Of a DNA stretch of 64,000 bases, positions 36,050 through 43,630 are shown piece after piece; position 1 is the first letter of the stretch, and every line of letters starts with the position of its first letter. The stretch lies in the NCBI RefSeq assembly GCF_003797185.1, contig NZ_RKMH01000006.1, positions 222,957 through 286,956 on the forward strand, given 5' to 3'. Origin of the DNA: Gordonia oryzae (GTDB lineage: Bacteria; Actinomycetota; Actinomycetes; Mycobacteriales; Mycobacteriaceae). The position numbers were made by a program, and so were the translations under genes. Under the pieces are notes generated by a model. That model was not told the origin of the DNA and searched no databases. It was given only the letters and a program-made list of their open reading frames with translations.

Positions 36050-36628
36050 ATGGCGAAACTGCAGATTGCCCAGGATCCCATCGCCGACGAATTGTTGTCG
36101 ACCGATTCGTTCGCGCTGCTCACCGGGATGCTCTTGGATCAGCAGTTCCCGATGGAGCGCGCTTTCGCCGGGCCGGCGAAGATCAAGGACCGCTTCGGTT
36201 CGCTCGATCCCGAAGCGATCGCCGCCGCCGACCCCACCGAATTCGCCGACCTCTGCGCCACCCCGCCTGCGATTCACCGCTATGGTCGCTCGATGGCCGG
36301 GCGGGTTCAGGAGCTCGCCCGAACCGTGGTGGCGGAGTACGACGGTGAGACCGAGCGGATCTGGACCGAGGCCACCACCGGCGCCGACCTGTTCGCGCGG
36401 CTGCGCGAGCTCCCCGGCTTCGGTGAGCAGAAGGCCAAGATCTTCATCGCGTTGCTGGCCAAACAACTCGACGTGAAGCCGGCCGGATGGACGAAGGTGG
36501 TCGGCGACTACGGAAAGAAGGGCTTCCGCTCGGTCGCCGATGTGACCGATGCGGATTCGCTGCTGCGGGTGCGCGAGTTCAAGAAGGCCGCCAAGGCGGC
36601 GGCAAAGGCCGAGTCCGCCCAGCACTGA
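36050..36628 (+). CDS. HhH-GPD-type DNA glycosylase-like protein
   Basis: 192 residues. The order FALLTGMLLDQQFPMERAF, then LPGFGEQKAKIFIALLAKQL (helix-hairpin-helix near 137-156) and a C-terminal Lys/Ala-rich tail fit the actinobacterial HhH-GPD base-excision protein family (TIGR03252 type). The usual catalytic aspartate downstream of the HhH is not evident in the canonical spacing, although VVGDYG follows. DNA repair is the family-based prediction. A GTG one codon upstream is an alternative start. Confidence 0.82.
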   Translation: MAKLQIAQDPIADELLSTDSFALLTGMLLDQQFPMERAFAGPAKIKDRFGSLDPEAIAAADPTEFADLCATPPAIHRYGRSMAGRVQELARTVVAEYDGETERIWTEATTGADLFARLRELPGFGEQKAKIFIALLAKQLDVKPAGWTKVVGDYGKKGFRSVADVTDADSLLRVREFKKAAKAAAKAESAQH

Positions 36629-36645
36629 CACGCTATCGTTCCAGC

Positions 36646-37608
36646 ATGAACTCCCCCGACAGGCCAGACGCTGGCGCGACTGGGTCGGCACCTCGCCGAC
36701 AGTCCCCTGGTCCGATCGACGTCCGGTCCCTGATCGAGTTCCCCTTCCAGTTGGGCTTCGCGGTCACCGGCGTGACGCTTACCGCCGCAGAGTCGGCGGT
36801 GAACATCGCCCGCATCACCGCCGACAGCGTGCAGCACGAGTTCAATCACGCTCTGGGTATCTCCGGTTACGAGCTCAGCGGGGCCCGCGCGCCGTTGGCG
36901 CTACTGGGCCAGCTGGCCGATCTCCTCGGTCCCGATCGTCCGTTCGGCCGGATCGTCGCTGCGGGCGGACCGCTCGAACGGCTCCTCACTCCCGGCGGCG
37001 TCGTCGACCGCCTGACCGCCAAGGACGGATTGCTCGAAAAACTGACCGCGCCCGGCGGAATCCTCGATCAGATGTCGGAGGACGGCGGCATCCTGACGCG
37101 GTTGACCGCCAAGGACGGTCCGCTGGATCGCCTCACCCGTACCGGCGGGGTGATCGACCAGTTCACCGAGAACGAGGGCATTCTCGAACGCCTGACGTCG
37201 GAGGGCGGCATCATCGACAAGTTGACCGCACCCGAGGGCGTCCTGGAAAAGGTCACCGCCGACGGCGGAATCCTCGATCGCCTCGCCGAGGACGGCGGTC
37301 TGCTCGATCAGCTCGTCGGTGAAAACGGCGCGGTCGAGCGCGCCATCGCGCCGGACGGCCCGCTCGACCGCATCACCGAGCTCACAGAGGTGATCGGTCA
37401 GCTCGCACCCACCCTGCTCGCCATGCAGGACACGGTGCACGAGTTGGGCAAGACGGTAGATCTGCTCAATCAGACGGTGGCCCCGCTCGGCGGACTCGCC
37501 GAACGCCTGCCGAAGCGCCTGACGCGAGGCAGTCGGGGCGGCAACGGCTCGCCGACTTCGGCGCGTGGGTCGGGACCGGACGCCGGCCCTCCCCAGATCA
37601 CGTCCTGA
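36646..37608 (+). CDS. Decapeptide-repeat protein
   Basis: 320 residues from the ATG at 36646. Residues 27-100 form a non-repetitive, partly hydrophobic domain (LIEFPFQLGFAVTGVTLTAA). Residues 108-247 are fourteen uninterrupted ten-residue repeats with consensus G-[ILVP]-[LIV]-[DE]-[RKQ]-[LMFV]-[TSA]-x-x-[GDE], for example GILERLTSEG and GLLEKLTAPG. A helical stretch (TLLAMQDTVHELGKTVDLLN) and a disordered tail follow. The regular spacing suggests a solenoid or amphipathic helix array. I do not recognise a described family; it lies 17 bases after the HhH-GPD gene. Confidence 0.8.
   Translation: MNSPDRPDAGATGSAPRRQSPGPIDVRSLIEFPFQLGFAVTGVTLTAAESAVNIARITADSVQHEFNHALGISGYELSGARAPLALLGQLADLLGPDRPFGRIVAAGGPLERLLTPGGVVDRLTAKDGLLEKLTAPGGILDQMSEDGGILTRLTAKDGPLDRLTRTGGVIDQFTENEGILERLTSEGGIIDKLTAPEGVLEKVTADGGILDRLAEDGGLLDQLVGENGAVERAIAPDGPLDRITELTEVIGQLAPTLLAMQDTVHELGKTVDLLNQTVAPLGGLAERLPKRLTRGSRGGNGSPTSARGSGPDAGPPQITS
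36967..37386 (+). repeat. 30-bp coding repeat (14 decapeptides)
   Basis: DNA encoding the fourteen decapeptide repeats. The nucleotide sequence has diverged between units more than the protein, so the repeats are old and kept by selection on the protein pattern. Confidence 0.85.
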
Positions 37609-37627
37609 TCGACTCGTTCCGGGCAGC

Positions 37628-39010
37628 TCACCGTCGTAGGGCTTCAGTCAGCAGGGCGAAGTAGCGATCGATATCGGGGCATCGCTGGGGTGCAGCAATC
37701 ACCGAAAGCGTCACGCACGCACCGAGACCGTGCACGCCGTGGTTGAGTCCGTGCACCGGAGACAGTGCCGGGAAACCCGCGGTGATCACAGATCTGCTAC
37801 CCCCACCGAGCGTGAGATCGGCCGGTCCCCGATCGACGGAGGAAACCACGCTGATGCCGTCGATGCGCTCCGGGAGCGGCGCCACCCCGGCCTGGCGGGC
37901 GCCGAGGATCCGGAGCGGGGCGGGTGTGGCGTGTTCGGCCCGTCGCGCGGCTGCGCGTTCGGGGGTCATGTGTTCGTCACGGGCGCGGGCAATCTCGGCG
38001 GCGATCGCCGCTGCTCGATCACCGAAGTCGGCGATGTCGGTGTGCAGGTCGATCCCAACGGTACGGAAGTCGTTGCGGGGAAATATATTCGGGTCCGTAT
38101 GCGCCCGTCGCCGAGCGACGGTGAGGGTGATTGTCACCGGCATCGACGGGTGGCCGAGGAAGCGCGGAAGTGCGTCGGAGATCGCAGTCAGCGCTCCGAC
38201 TGTGACGGTGCCGCCGCGAGCAGTGAGCGCATCGGCGTCAACGGTCAGGGTCCGTAGTTCGCGTCCGCGACCGGGTAGCCCGTTGATCGAGGTCGGCGCG
38301 ACGCTTGAGGTCGCCCGAACCGCACCTACTGTCCCCGAAGTCTGCCGGTGTCGGTGTAACGCGAGACCGCCCCAGAAGAGCATGCGTGTGACGTCGATGG
38401 GCATGCGGGCCACACCGAGTGCCGCGGCGGCCGCGGCGTTCCTCACCGTCGTCGGCCGCCGTTCGGCCGGACACCATGTCTGTACCTCGACCTCCTTCAC
38501 GGAGAACAGTTGTCGCGCAATGGCCGACGATCGTCGGCCGTCGCCGAGCGCGTGTGCGACCTGCAGAACCGCTACAACGAGATCGCTCTCTTCGGCGGCG
38601 CCCGCGCCCGCGGCGGGGGCAGGGGCAGGGGCAGGGGCAGGGGCAGGGGCAACGGGACCGTACAGGTGTATCCGCCACATCTGTTGTCGCGCATCGAGTT
38701 GATCGTCCATCGACTGCGCAATGTGATCGAGGCACCCTTGCCACGACAGCGGACCTCGGGTCACCCGCACCTGATCCGCGGAGACCGGAGCGTGCCGCCA
38801 GTACGGCCGGTCGAGGTGTATCGGGACGTCGGCGACACGCAGTCCCAGATCGTCGATCGTCGCGGCCCGCCGCAGCAGGTTTTCGGCGATGACGTCGAGA
38901 GCCGTTCGCGGCGAGGTGAATCCGTAAACCAGGAACTGATCACTGGGCATCGCCGACGACATCCAGTACCACATCGCGTCGACGGCGCTCATCCGCTGCA
39001 CCGGGCTCAC
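37628..39010 (-). CDS. WS/DGAT family acyltransferase
   Basis: 460 residues. The N-terminus VQRMSAVDAMWYWMSS, the active-site motif VAHALGDG (HxxxDG; the first His of the usual HHxxxDG is Ala), and later NDFRTVGIDLHTD and LTLGGGSR are consistent with wax ester synthase/diacylglycerol acyltransferases. Substrates would be acyl-CoA with a fatty alcohol or diacylglycerol. Between the N-terminal part and the active site is an Ala-Pro linker encoded by a GGGGCA hexamer repeat, probably variable in length. The start GTG at 39010 preserves the conserved N-terminus. Confidence 0.82.
   Translation of the reverse strand: MSPVQRMSAVDAMWYWMSSAMPSDQFLVYGFTSPRTALDVIAENLLRRAATIDDLGLRVADVPIHLDRPYWRHAPVSADQVRVTRGPLSWQGCLDHIAQSMDDQLDARQQMWRIHLYGPVAPAPAPAPAPAPAAGAGAAEESDLVVAVLQVAHALGDGRRSSAIARQLFSVKEVEVQTWCPAERRPTTVRNAAAAAALGVARMPIDVTRMLFWGGLALHRHRQTSGTVGAVRATSSVAPTSINGLPGRGRELRTLTVDADALTARGGTVTVGALTAISDALPRFLGHPSMPVTITLTVARRRAHTDPNIFPRNDFRTVGIDLHTDIADFGDRAAAIAAEIARARDEHMTPERAAARRAEHATPAPLRILGARQAGVAPLPERIDGISVVSSVDRGPADLTLGGGSRSVITAGFPALSPVHGLNHGVHGLGACVTLSVIAAPQRCPDIDRYFALLTEALRR
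38616..38651 (-). repeat. GGGGCA hexanucleotide microsatellite (6 copies)
   Basis: Six perfect copies of GGGGCA within the WS/DGAT gene, reading as alternating Ala-Pro on the coding strand. Copy changes would add or remove two residues without a frameshift. Confidence 0.95.
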
Positions 39011-39026
39011 CCTACCGCCGGAAGCG

Positions 39027-39063
39027 CCGGGGCGGACATCGTCGATGACGATGCCCGCCCCGG
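39027..39063 (-). terminator. Hairpin terminator after the CsbD gene
   Basis: Arms CCGGGGCGG (39027-39035) and CCGCCCCGG (39055-39063) lie just after the CsbD stop on the minus strand; an inner CATCG/CGATG pair extends the stem. It separates CsbD from the WS/DGAT gene. Confidence 0.7.
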
Positions 39064-39079
39064 TGGTGCCGCGCGCAGC

Positions 39080-39277
39080 TCAGTTGCCGGTCAGCTTGTC
39101 CTTGATCTTGCCTGCGGCGTCCTTGACGCTCTCGATGCCGTCCTTGAGCGCGGCTGAGGCCTGATCGGCCTTGCCCTCGCTTTTGAGACTGTCGTCGCCG
39201 GTGATATCGCCGCCAACTTCCTTGGCCTTGCCCTTGGCGTCTTCGATCTTGTTCGAGATCTTGTCCTCAAGTGCCAT
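39080..39277 (-). CDS. CsbD family stress-response protein
   Basis: 65 residues, Lys/Asp/Ala-rich and without hydrophobic segments: MALEDKISNKIEDAKGKAKE, then VGGDITGDDSLKSEGKADQA and a KDKLTGN end. This is the standard CsbD pattern (general-stress proteins of unknown mechanism). It lies at the end of the Asp23/Gls24 cluster on the same strand, consistent with a shared stress context. Confidence 0.9.
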   Translation of the reverse strand: MALEDKISNKIEDAKGKAKEVGGDITGDDSLKSEGKADQASAALKDGIESVKDAAGKIKDKLTGN

Positions 39278-39405
39278 GACAGCTCCTTATTTTGATGGTC
39301 CCGCGCGCGGTGCGCTCGGGTCTGCCGGGGGTCCCGGCGAGTTCGTGGCGACACCCACGATGCGGTGTCGTGAAATATCCGTGAGTTCTGCGCTCGGGTA
39401 CGAAC

Positions 39406-39963
39406 TCAGCGACTCGGATTCTGTAGGTGGACCAAGGCCTGGACGTGGATGTCGGCACCGTCGACCGCCCGACGGATGTCCTCCACGGCGGGCCCGAGCA
39501 CCTCGGCGATCTCGTCGTAGGAGTAGCGCGGCGGTGCGGTGACGTCGATGCGGATGATGCTGCGTCCACGATCGTCGAGGGCGCGCACGCTCGCCTTGTC
39601 GAACATCGTCCGCCCGGAGAGATCGTCGGCTACGGCTGCGGCGATCAGCTTGGGCGGAACCGTCAGGGTGCCCTCGGCACCGCTGCCGGTCAGGGTCAGG
39701 TCGTCCACCCGGCCGGGACGCGACGCGGTAACCAGCAGCGCGAACCCCCAGACCACCGCGATGACGACCACCCCGAGAAGCACAGCCCACCACCAGTTCT
39801 CCGCAGTGGTGCGACTCGCCCAGGTGGGGTCGAGATGGTCGACCCAGTCGTGGATGGGGGTGATGTCGAGTTTCCAACCAATGGCGCCGACACCCACCAC
39901 CACCAGTGCCAAACCGATCACCGCAACGGTGAGTCGGTGCAGGATCGCTGGACGCCGGTTCAC
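39406..39963 (-). CDS. AmaP-like alkaline-shock membrane anchor protein
   Basis: 185 residues from a GTG preceded by GGAGG. Two membrane helices (about 10-28 and 60-80) with a short loop between, then a soluble domain of about 95 residues (LTVPPKLIAAAVADDL, APPRYSYDEIAEVLGPAVED) with Asp23-like character. AmaP tethers Asp23 to the membrane in firmicutes; the same role is inferred here. It is the last gene in the cluster proper, overlapping the DUF6286-like gene by four bases. Confidence 0.75.
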   Translation of the reverse strand: MNRRPAILHRLTVAVIGLALVVVGVGAIGWKLDITPIHDWVDHLDPTWASRTTAENWWWAVLLGVVVIAVVWGFALLVTASRPGRVDDLTLTGSGAEGTLTVPPKLIAAAVADDLSGRTMFDKASVRALDDRGRSIIRIDVTAPPRYSYDEIAEVLGPAVEDIRRAVDGADIHVQALVHLQNPSR

Positions 39964-40568
39964 GAGCGTGCCTCCTTGCTGCGGACCACACGCCGGATCA
40001 CCACGCGTGGAGGATGTTTCACCGGGGCCAGCGCCTTGCCAACGCGGTCGCGCATGGCCTGCTCGTCCGCACCGCCCGACACGGTGACGGTGACCTTTGC
40101 CCGTCGTCGGGTGACCACGGTCGTGGCGTGCTCGACCCCGGGGACGGTGAGCAGTGCGGCACTCGCGCGGCGCGCCATGTCGCCGCGGCGGGTCCACATC
40201 ACCTCGAAGTCTCCGAGTGGGACGTGGGTGCGACGCCGAGGCTTGACCGCCAACCCCACCAACCACAGTCCGGTGATCACACAGATCACCGCGACCGGCC
40301 ACATCCAGCCCTGCCACGTACTTCTTGTGATCCAGTCGGCGGTGTTCGTCGTCCATCGGGTTCCGTCGATCCATCCGGCGAACACGATGAGATCTCGGAT
40401 CCCGACGCACGCCAGTCCGAGGAGCAGGAGCCCGACGAGCGACCCGACGATCGCCGCGCCCGGGTAGGCGGCCGGGGCGAAGACCTTGCCGCCGGCCACA
40501 TCCTGATTCTCGGCGACAATCTCGGCCCGTGGTCGCGATGCGGATTCGGGTGTCGTCGAGGTGGTCAT
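39960..40568 (-). CDS. DUF6286-like membrane protein of the Asp23 cluster
   Basis: 202 residues with two membrane helices (about 36-60 and 90-108) and a C-terminal soluble part containing VPGVEHATTVVTRRRAKVTV. It fits the DUF6286-type proteins that occur in actinobacterial Asp23/Gls24 clusters. Function unknown. It overlaps genes on both sides by four bases. Confidence 0.75.
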   Translation of the reverse strand: MTTSTTPESASRPRAEIVAENQDVAGGKVFAPAAYPGAAIVGSLVGLLLLGLACVGIRDLIVFAGWIDGTRWTTNTADWITRSTWQGWMWPVAVICVITGLWLVGLAVKPRRRTHVPLGDFEVMWTRRGDMARRASAALLTVPGVEHATTVVTRRRAKVTVTVSGGADEQAMRDRVGKALAPVKHPPRVVIRRVVRSKEARS

Positions 40569-41143
40569 GAGTGAACCCTCCCCTGTACTGTCTCGGCGTC
40601 GGCGGCCATGTCGGTGTCATCCGGCGCGATGGCGTGCTCCTGCAACCCGCGCTTCTCGAATTCCGAAACAGCCGGTAATTCCACATAACCGTCGCGGGTG
40701 GCCGAGTTCGGTTTGTCGGTGGTGATCGTTCCCACCGTCACATCGACCCGAGAGGGCCGAATCCCGGTGAGCCGTGCCAGTTCGTCGGCGACGTGCGCGC
40801 GCACGTCCCGGCACACCTGCGCCACCGCGCACGGCCAGGTCAGTGCAACAGTGACCTCCACCAGCGGCGCTGTGTCGGACATGTCGATGCGCACCGCAGG
40901 GTATGCCGCTCCCAGCGCTCCCGGCCCGAGTAGCGATCCGATCGTGTTGCTGTACCGGATGACCCCGTTGATGTCGAGTGCTGCCCGCCGGGCGATCTTG
41001 GCGCCGACACGGTCGGCGATGATCAACGACCCCTTGGCATCTCCGGTGGCCGGTGCCGCGGTCCCCACGGCATCTGGGCGTACGTCGTCTACGCCTCGCG
41101 TCACGGTGGCGCCCGTGCGCGTCGGGTTCGACGACTCAGCCAC
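40565..41143 (-). CDS. Asp23/Gls24 family envelope stress protein
   Basis: 192 residues from a GTG at 41143 that overlaps the end of the small DUF2273-like gene. The central part has the Asp23 pattern: IIADRVGAKIARRAALDING, then VRIDMSDTAPLVEVTVALTW, VCRDVRAHVADELARLTGIR and VDVTVGTI. The N- and C-termini are low-complexity. It is one of three to four Asp23-like proteins in this cluster. Confidence 0.8.
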   Translation of the reverse strand: MAESSNPTRTGATVTRGVDDVRPDAVGTAAPATGDAKGSLIIADRVGAKIARRAALDINGVIRYSNTIGSLLGPGALGAAYPAVRIDMSDTAPLVEVTVALTWPCAVAQVCRDVRAHVADELARLTGIRPSRVDVTVGTITTDKPNSATRDGYVELPAVSEFEKRGLQEHAIAPDDTDMAADAETVQGRVHS

Positions 41144-41318
41144 GGTTCCGGCTTCGCAGCAGCGCACCGAGATCAATGACGCCATCTCGCTGTAGTCCCA
41201 GTGCCAGTCCAATCCCACCGAGGACCAGCGCGAGGACGAAGCCGCCGAATCCGCCGGTGGTGACCGCGAGTGCAAGCAACAGTCCGACGATCAGGCCAAT
41301 GATTGCGTTGTTACCCAT
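41136..41318 (-). CDS. Small hydrophobic protein (DUF2273-like, 60 aa)
   Basis: Begins MGNNAIIGLIVGLLLALAVT and ends with a basic ALLRSRNRG; two closely spaced membrane segments. Similar small membrane proteins (DUF2273) accompany Asp23 genes and help anchor them. The ATG at 41318 overlaps the upstream gene by eight bases; the longer frame is mostly the shadow of that gene. Confidence 0.75.
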   Translation of the reverse strand: MGNNAIIGLIVGLLLALAVTTGGFGGFVLALVLGGIGLALGLQRDGVIDLGALLRSRNRG

Positions 41319-41745
41319 TGTGTTTCCCGTCTGTCGCGCCGGAGGTGTCACCGCCGGCGGGGGCGCCGCGTCGGGTACCCGAATTCTGTTGTTCCGGAGC
41401 TTGTTCCGCTCGTTGTTCCGGAAAGCTGATGTCTTCAACGGTCACATCGACCGGCACCCCGGCGACCTCTGTGGCAACAGCCACCGCATGCGCGGCGACG
41501 CTACGCAGGTCATGGGAGATGTCGACGATCACGTGGACTTCGCCGCGGTCGTCGTCGAGTTGCACACCGCTCACGCGACCGCCAGGGAGATAGGTGGCGA
41601 TCTCACCGAACACGCCGCCATGCAGACCGGTGACTCCGTCGACCGCGGTCACCGCGTCGGCAACCCGCTGCGCGAGATCGACGCCCGGCTCCCCGGAACG
41701 TGCGGGAAGCCGCTCACCTCCGGATTCGGCCTGCACAGCGATCAC
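41311..41745 (-). CDS. Asp23-cluster protein, divergent Asp23-like
   Basis: 144 residues, no membrane segment. The central part (VADAVTAVDGVTGLHGGVFG, VHVIVDISHDLRSVAAHAVA, VDVTVEDISFP) has the spacing of the Asp23 fold but is more divergent. The C-terminal 35 residues are low complexity. It starts at a GTG overlapping the stop of the upstream Asp23 gene (GTGA). Confidence 0.7.
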   Translation of the reverse strand: MIAVQAESGGERLPARSGEPGVDLAQRVADAVTAVDGVTGLHGGVFGEIATYLPGGRVSGVQLDDDRGEVHVIVDISHDLRSVAAHAVAVATEVAGVPVDVTVEDISFPEQRAEQAPEQQNSGTRRGAPAGGDTSGATDGKHNG

Positions 41746-42242
41746 TTGACCCGAGGCGAGGTATCGGTCTGGTCGTCGTCGTCATCGCCGAAGTTGATGT
41801 CGTGCACGGTGACGTTGACCTCGGTGACCTCGAGGCCGGTCATGGATTCGATCGCGCTGATCACGTTGCGCCGGATTGCCGCGGCCAGTTGATGAATGGC
41901 GACGCCGAAATCGGCGACGATCGATACGTCAACGGCAGCTTGCTTCTCGCCGACCTCGACGTTGATGCCCTGGGTGGTGCTCGCCGAGGTTCCGGGAATG
42001 ACCTCGCGCATCTTTCCGACGACACGCTCGGCAGCACCACCGACATCATGGACGCCGTCGATCTCGCGGGTCGCGATTCCGGCGATCTTCGCGACGACCG
42101 CATCGGCGATCACGGTCTTGCCGCGGTCGCCGGGCGCGCCGCCCTCGCGGGCCAGTGCCAGCCCCTTTCCGGTGGGCTCGCCGGCATCCGTCGCATCGGC
42201 AGCGGCGGTCGTGGTCTTGTCGGTCACAGTTGAATCGGTCAC
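41742..42242 (-). CDS. Asp23/Gls24 family envelope stress protein (cluster leader)
   Basis: 166 residues from GTG. Canonical Asp23: KTVIADAVVAKIAGIATREI, DGVHDVGGAAERVVGKMREV, QGINVEVGEKQAAVDVSIVA and the end VTVHDINFGDDDDD. It is the first gene of the six-gene minus-strand cluster, and is divergent from the ECF sigma factor gene, so the 143-base gap between them should contain both promoters. Confidence 0.9.
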   Translation of the reverse strand: MTDSTVTDKTTTAAADATDAGEPTGKGLALAREGGAPGDRGKTVIADAVVAKIAGIATREIDGVHDVGGAAERVVGKMREVIPGTSASTTQGINVEVGEKQAAVDVSIVADFGVAIHQLAAAIRRNVISAIESMTGLEVTEVNVTVHDINFGDDDDDQTDTSPRVK

Positions 42243-42385
42243 GAGAACTCCTCTGTACTCACTTGACTACACACGGTCCACATGGTTCGCGGCATCGGCA
42301 GCACCACACGCGGCGACGACGACCTCAGAGCGTCCCATCGTGGTTCCGAATTGCGGTGCACGATGCCGGTATAAGGTCAGTCGTA

Positions 42386-43111
42386 GTGGACCCGAAATAT
42401 GCACACGTGGATGAGAGTGATTCCGGTCACAGCATCCAGGCGCCGGGTGTGTCGCTGGAGCGTCTGTCCGTCGACGAGTTGGCCGCGGCCGCTGCCGTCG
42501 GCGATACCGAGGCGTTCTCGGAGCTGGTCATCCGGCTGACCCCGCCCTTGCTGCGGTATCTGCGCCGTATGGTGCCCGATGCCCAAACCGCGGAGGACCT
42601 GACCCAGGACACCGTGCTCGCTGCCTGGCGAGGGTTGCCGGACTTCGCCTTTCGCAGCAGTGTGAAGACGTGGGTATTCGCGATCGCGCACCGCAAGACA
42701 GTCGATTATCGACGCCGCCGACGCGAGATTCCGACCGACGACGCTCAATTCGCCGACCTGGCCGCCGCCGAACCGTTGCCGTCGGATGAGGCGATGCGCA
42801 AGACGCTGGTCGATGCGCTGGGTGCCGAGTTGGCCACCCTGCCGCAAAATTCCCGGGCGGTGTGGTGGCTCCGCGAGGTCGAGGGCATGTCGCTGGCCGA
42901 GATCTCGCGAATCCTGCAGATCAGCACCGGATCGGTCCGCGGACATCTGCAGCGCAGTCGTCGCTACCTCGCCACCCGGCTGGAACCTTGGCGGCCCGGT
43001 GCCCGATCGTCGGACCCGTCCGACGACCCCGGAGGCGATACCGACACCACATCGCAGGAAGACACCACATCGCAGGAAGACACCACATCGCAGGAAGGAG
43101 CGCCGGCGTGA
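42386..43111 (+). CDS. ECF-type RNA polymerase sigma factor
   Basis: 241 residues from a GTG at 42386. Region 2 is clear (PPLLRYLRRMVPDAQTAEDL, TQDTVLAAWRGL, then FRSSVKTWVFAIAHRKTVD) and region 4 follows (LATLPQNSRAVWWLREVEGM, SLAEISRILQISTGSVRGHL). The first 50 residues and the last 45 are not part of the sigma core; the tail carries a DTTSQE repeat. It is divergent from the Asp23 operon and overlaps the next gene by four bases, so it probably controls envelope-stress genes here. Confidence 0.88.
   Translation: MDPKYAHVDESDSGHSIQAPGVSLERLSVDELAAAAAVGDTEAFSELVIRLTPPLLRYLRRMVPDAQTAEDLTQDTVLAAWRGLPDFAFRSSVKTWVFAIAHRKTVDYRRRRREIPTDDAQFADLAAAEPLPSDEAMRKTLVDALGAELATLPQNSRAVWWLREVEGMSLAEISRILQISTGSVRGHLQRSRRYLATRLEPWRPGARSSDPSDDPGGDTDTTSQEDTTSQEDTTSQEGAPA
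43043..43096 (+). repeat. 18-bp tandem repeat in the sigma factor tail
   Basis: Three identical copies of GACACCACATCGCAGGAA encode DTTSQE three times at the extreme C-terminus. The period is in frame. Confidence 0.95.
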
Positions 43112-43623
43112 GAAGCCGACTCGACGACGCACGCCCCGACGCCTGGCTCGTTGCTGCCGGACGTGAACTCGACGGTGCCACCGACCATCTCGGCGAGATC
43201 GCCAATCGCCTCGTCACCACGATCACCGCGAATCTCGGGCGGGTGCGCCGACCGGGCCGGAACCTCGACACCGACACCCCCGGGGTTCAGGTCTCCGACC
43301 GGGTCCTCAAGAAGGTCCTCACGACGCGGATCCGCCGGACCGCGGGTCGACTGGTGGTACATCTGCTCGTCGACGGCGAGGACGGACGCGTCGACCGCAT
43401 CCGGATCGGCCTGATCGCCCGCTACCACGACGTGCTGCCGTGGGATTCGGAGCAGGTGCGCGACATCATGACCGACGTGTTGACCGAGTTACTCGGGCCC
43501 GAACACGCCGCGCTGGCCGCCTGCCACCTCGATATCGGCTGGAAGGATCTGGAAACGCACGAATGGTCCGCGGGAACCGCCGAGGACTCGTCACTTCTAC
43601 CCGCACCCGGGCATGGCGGGTGA
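43108..43623 (+). CDS. Sigma-coupled protein with a divergent Asp23-like domain
   Basis: 171 residues from a GTG overlapping the sigma factor stop (GTGA). No membrane helix. The middle (VQVSDRVLKKVLTTRIRRTA, IRIGLIARYHDVLPWDSEQV, RDIMTDVLTELLGPEH, ACHLDIGWKDL) has the length and strand/helix order of Asp23 proteins. Its place is where an anti-sigma factor would usually be encoded, but no zinc-anti-sigma motif is seen. Function is inferred only from context. Confidence 0.65.
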   Translation: MRSRLDDARPDAWLVAAGRELDGATDHLGEIANRLVTTITANLGRVRRPGRNLDTDTPGVQVSDRVLKKVLTTRIRRTAGRLVVHLLVDGEDGRVDRIRIGLIARYHDVLPWDSEQVRDIMTDVLTELLGPEHAALAACHLDIGWKDLETHEWSAGTAEDSSLLPAPGHGG

Positions 43624-43630
43624 GCCGCCC

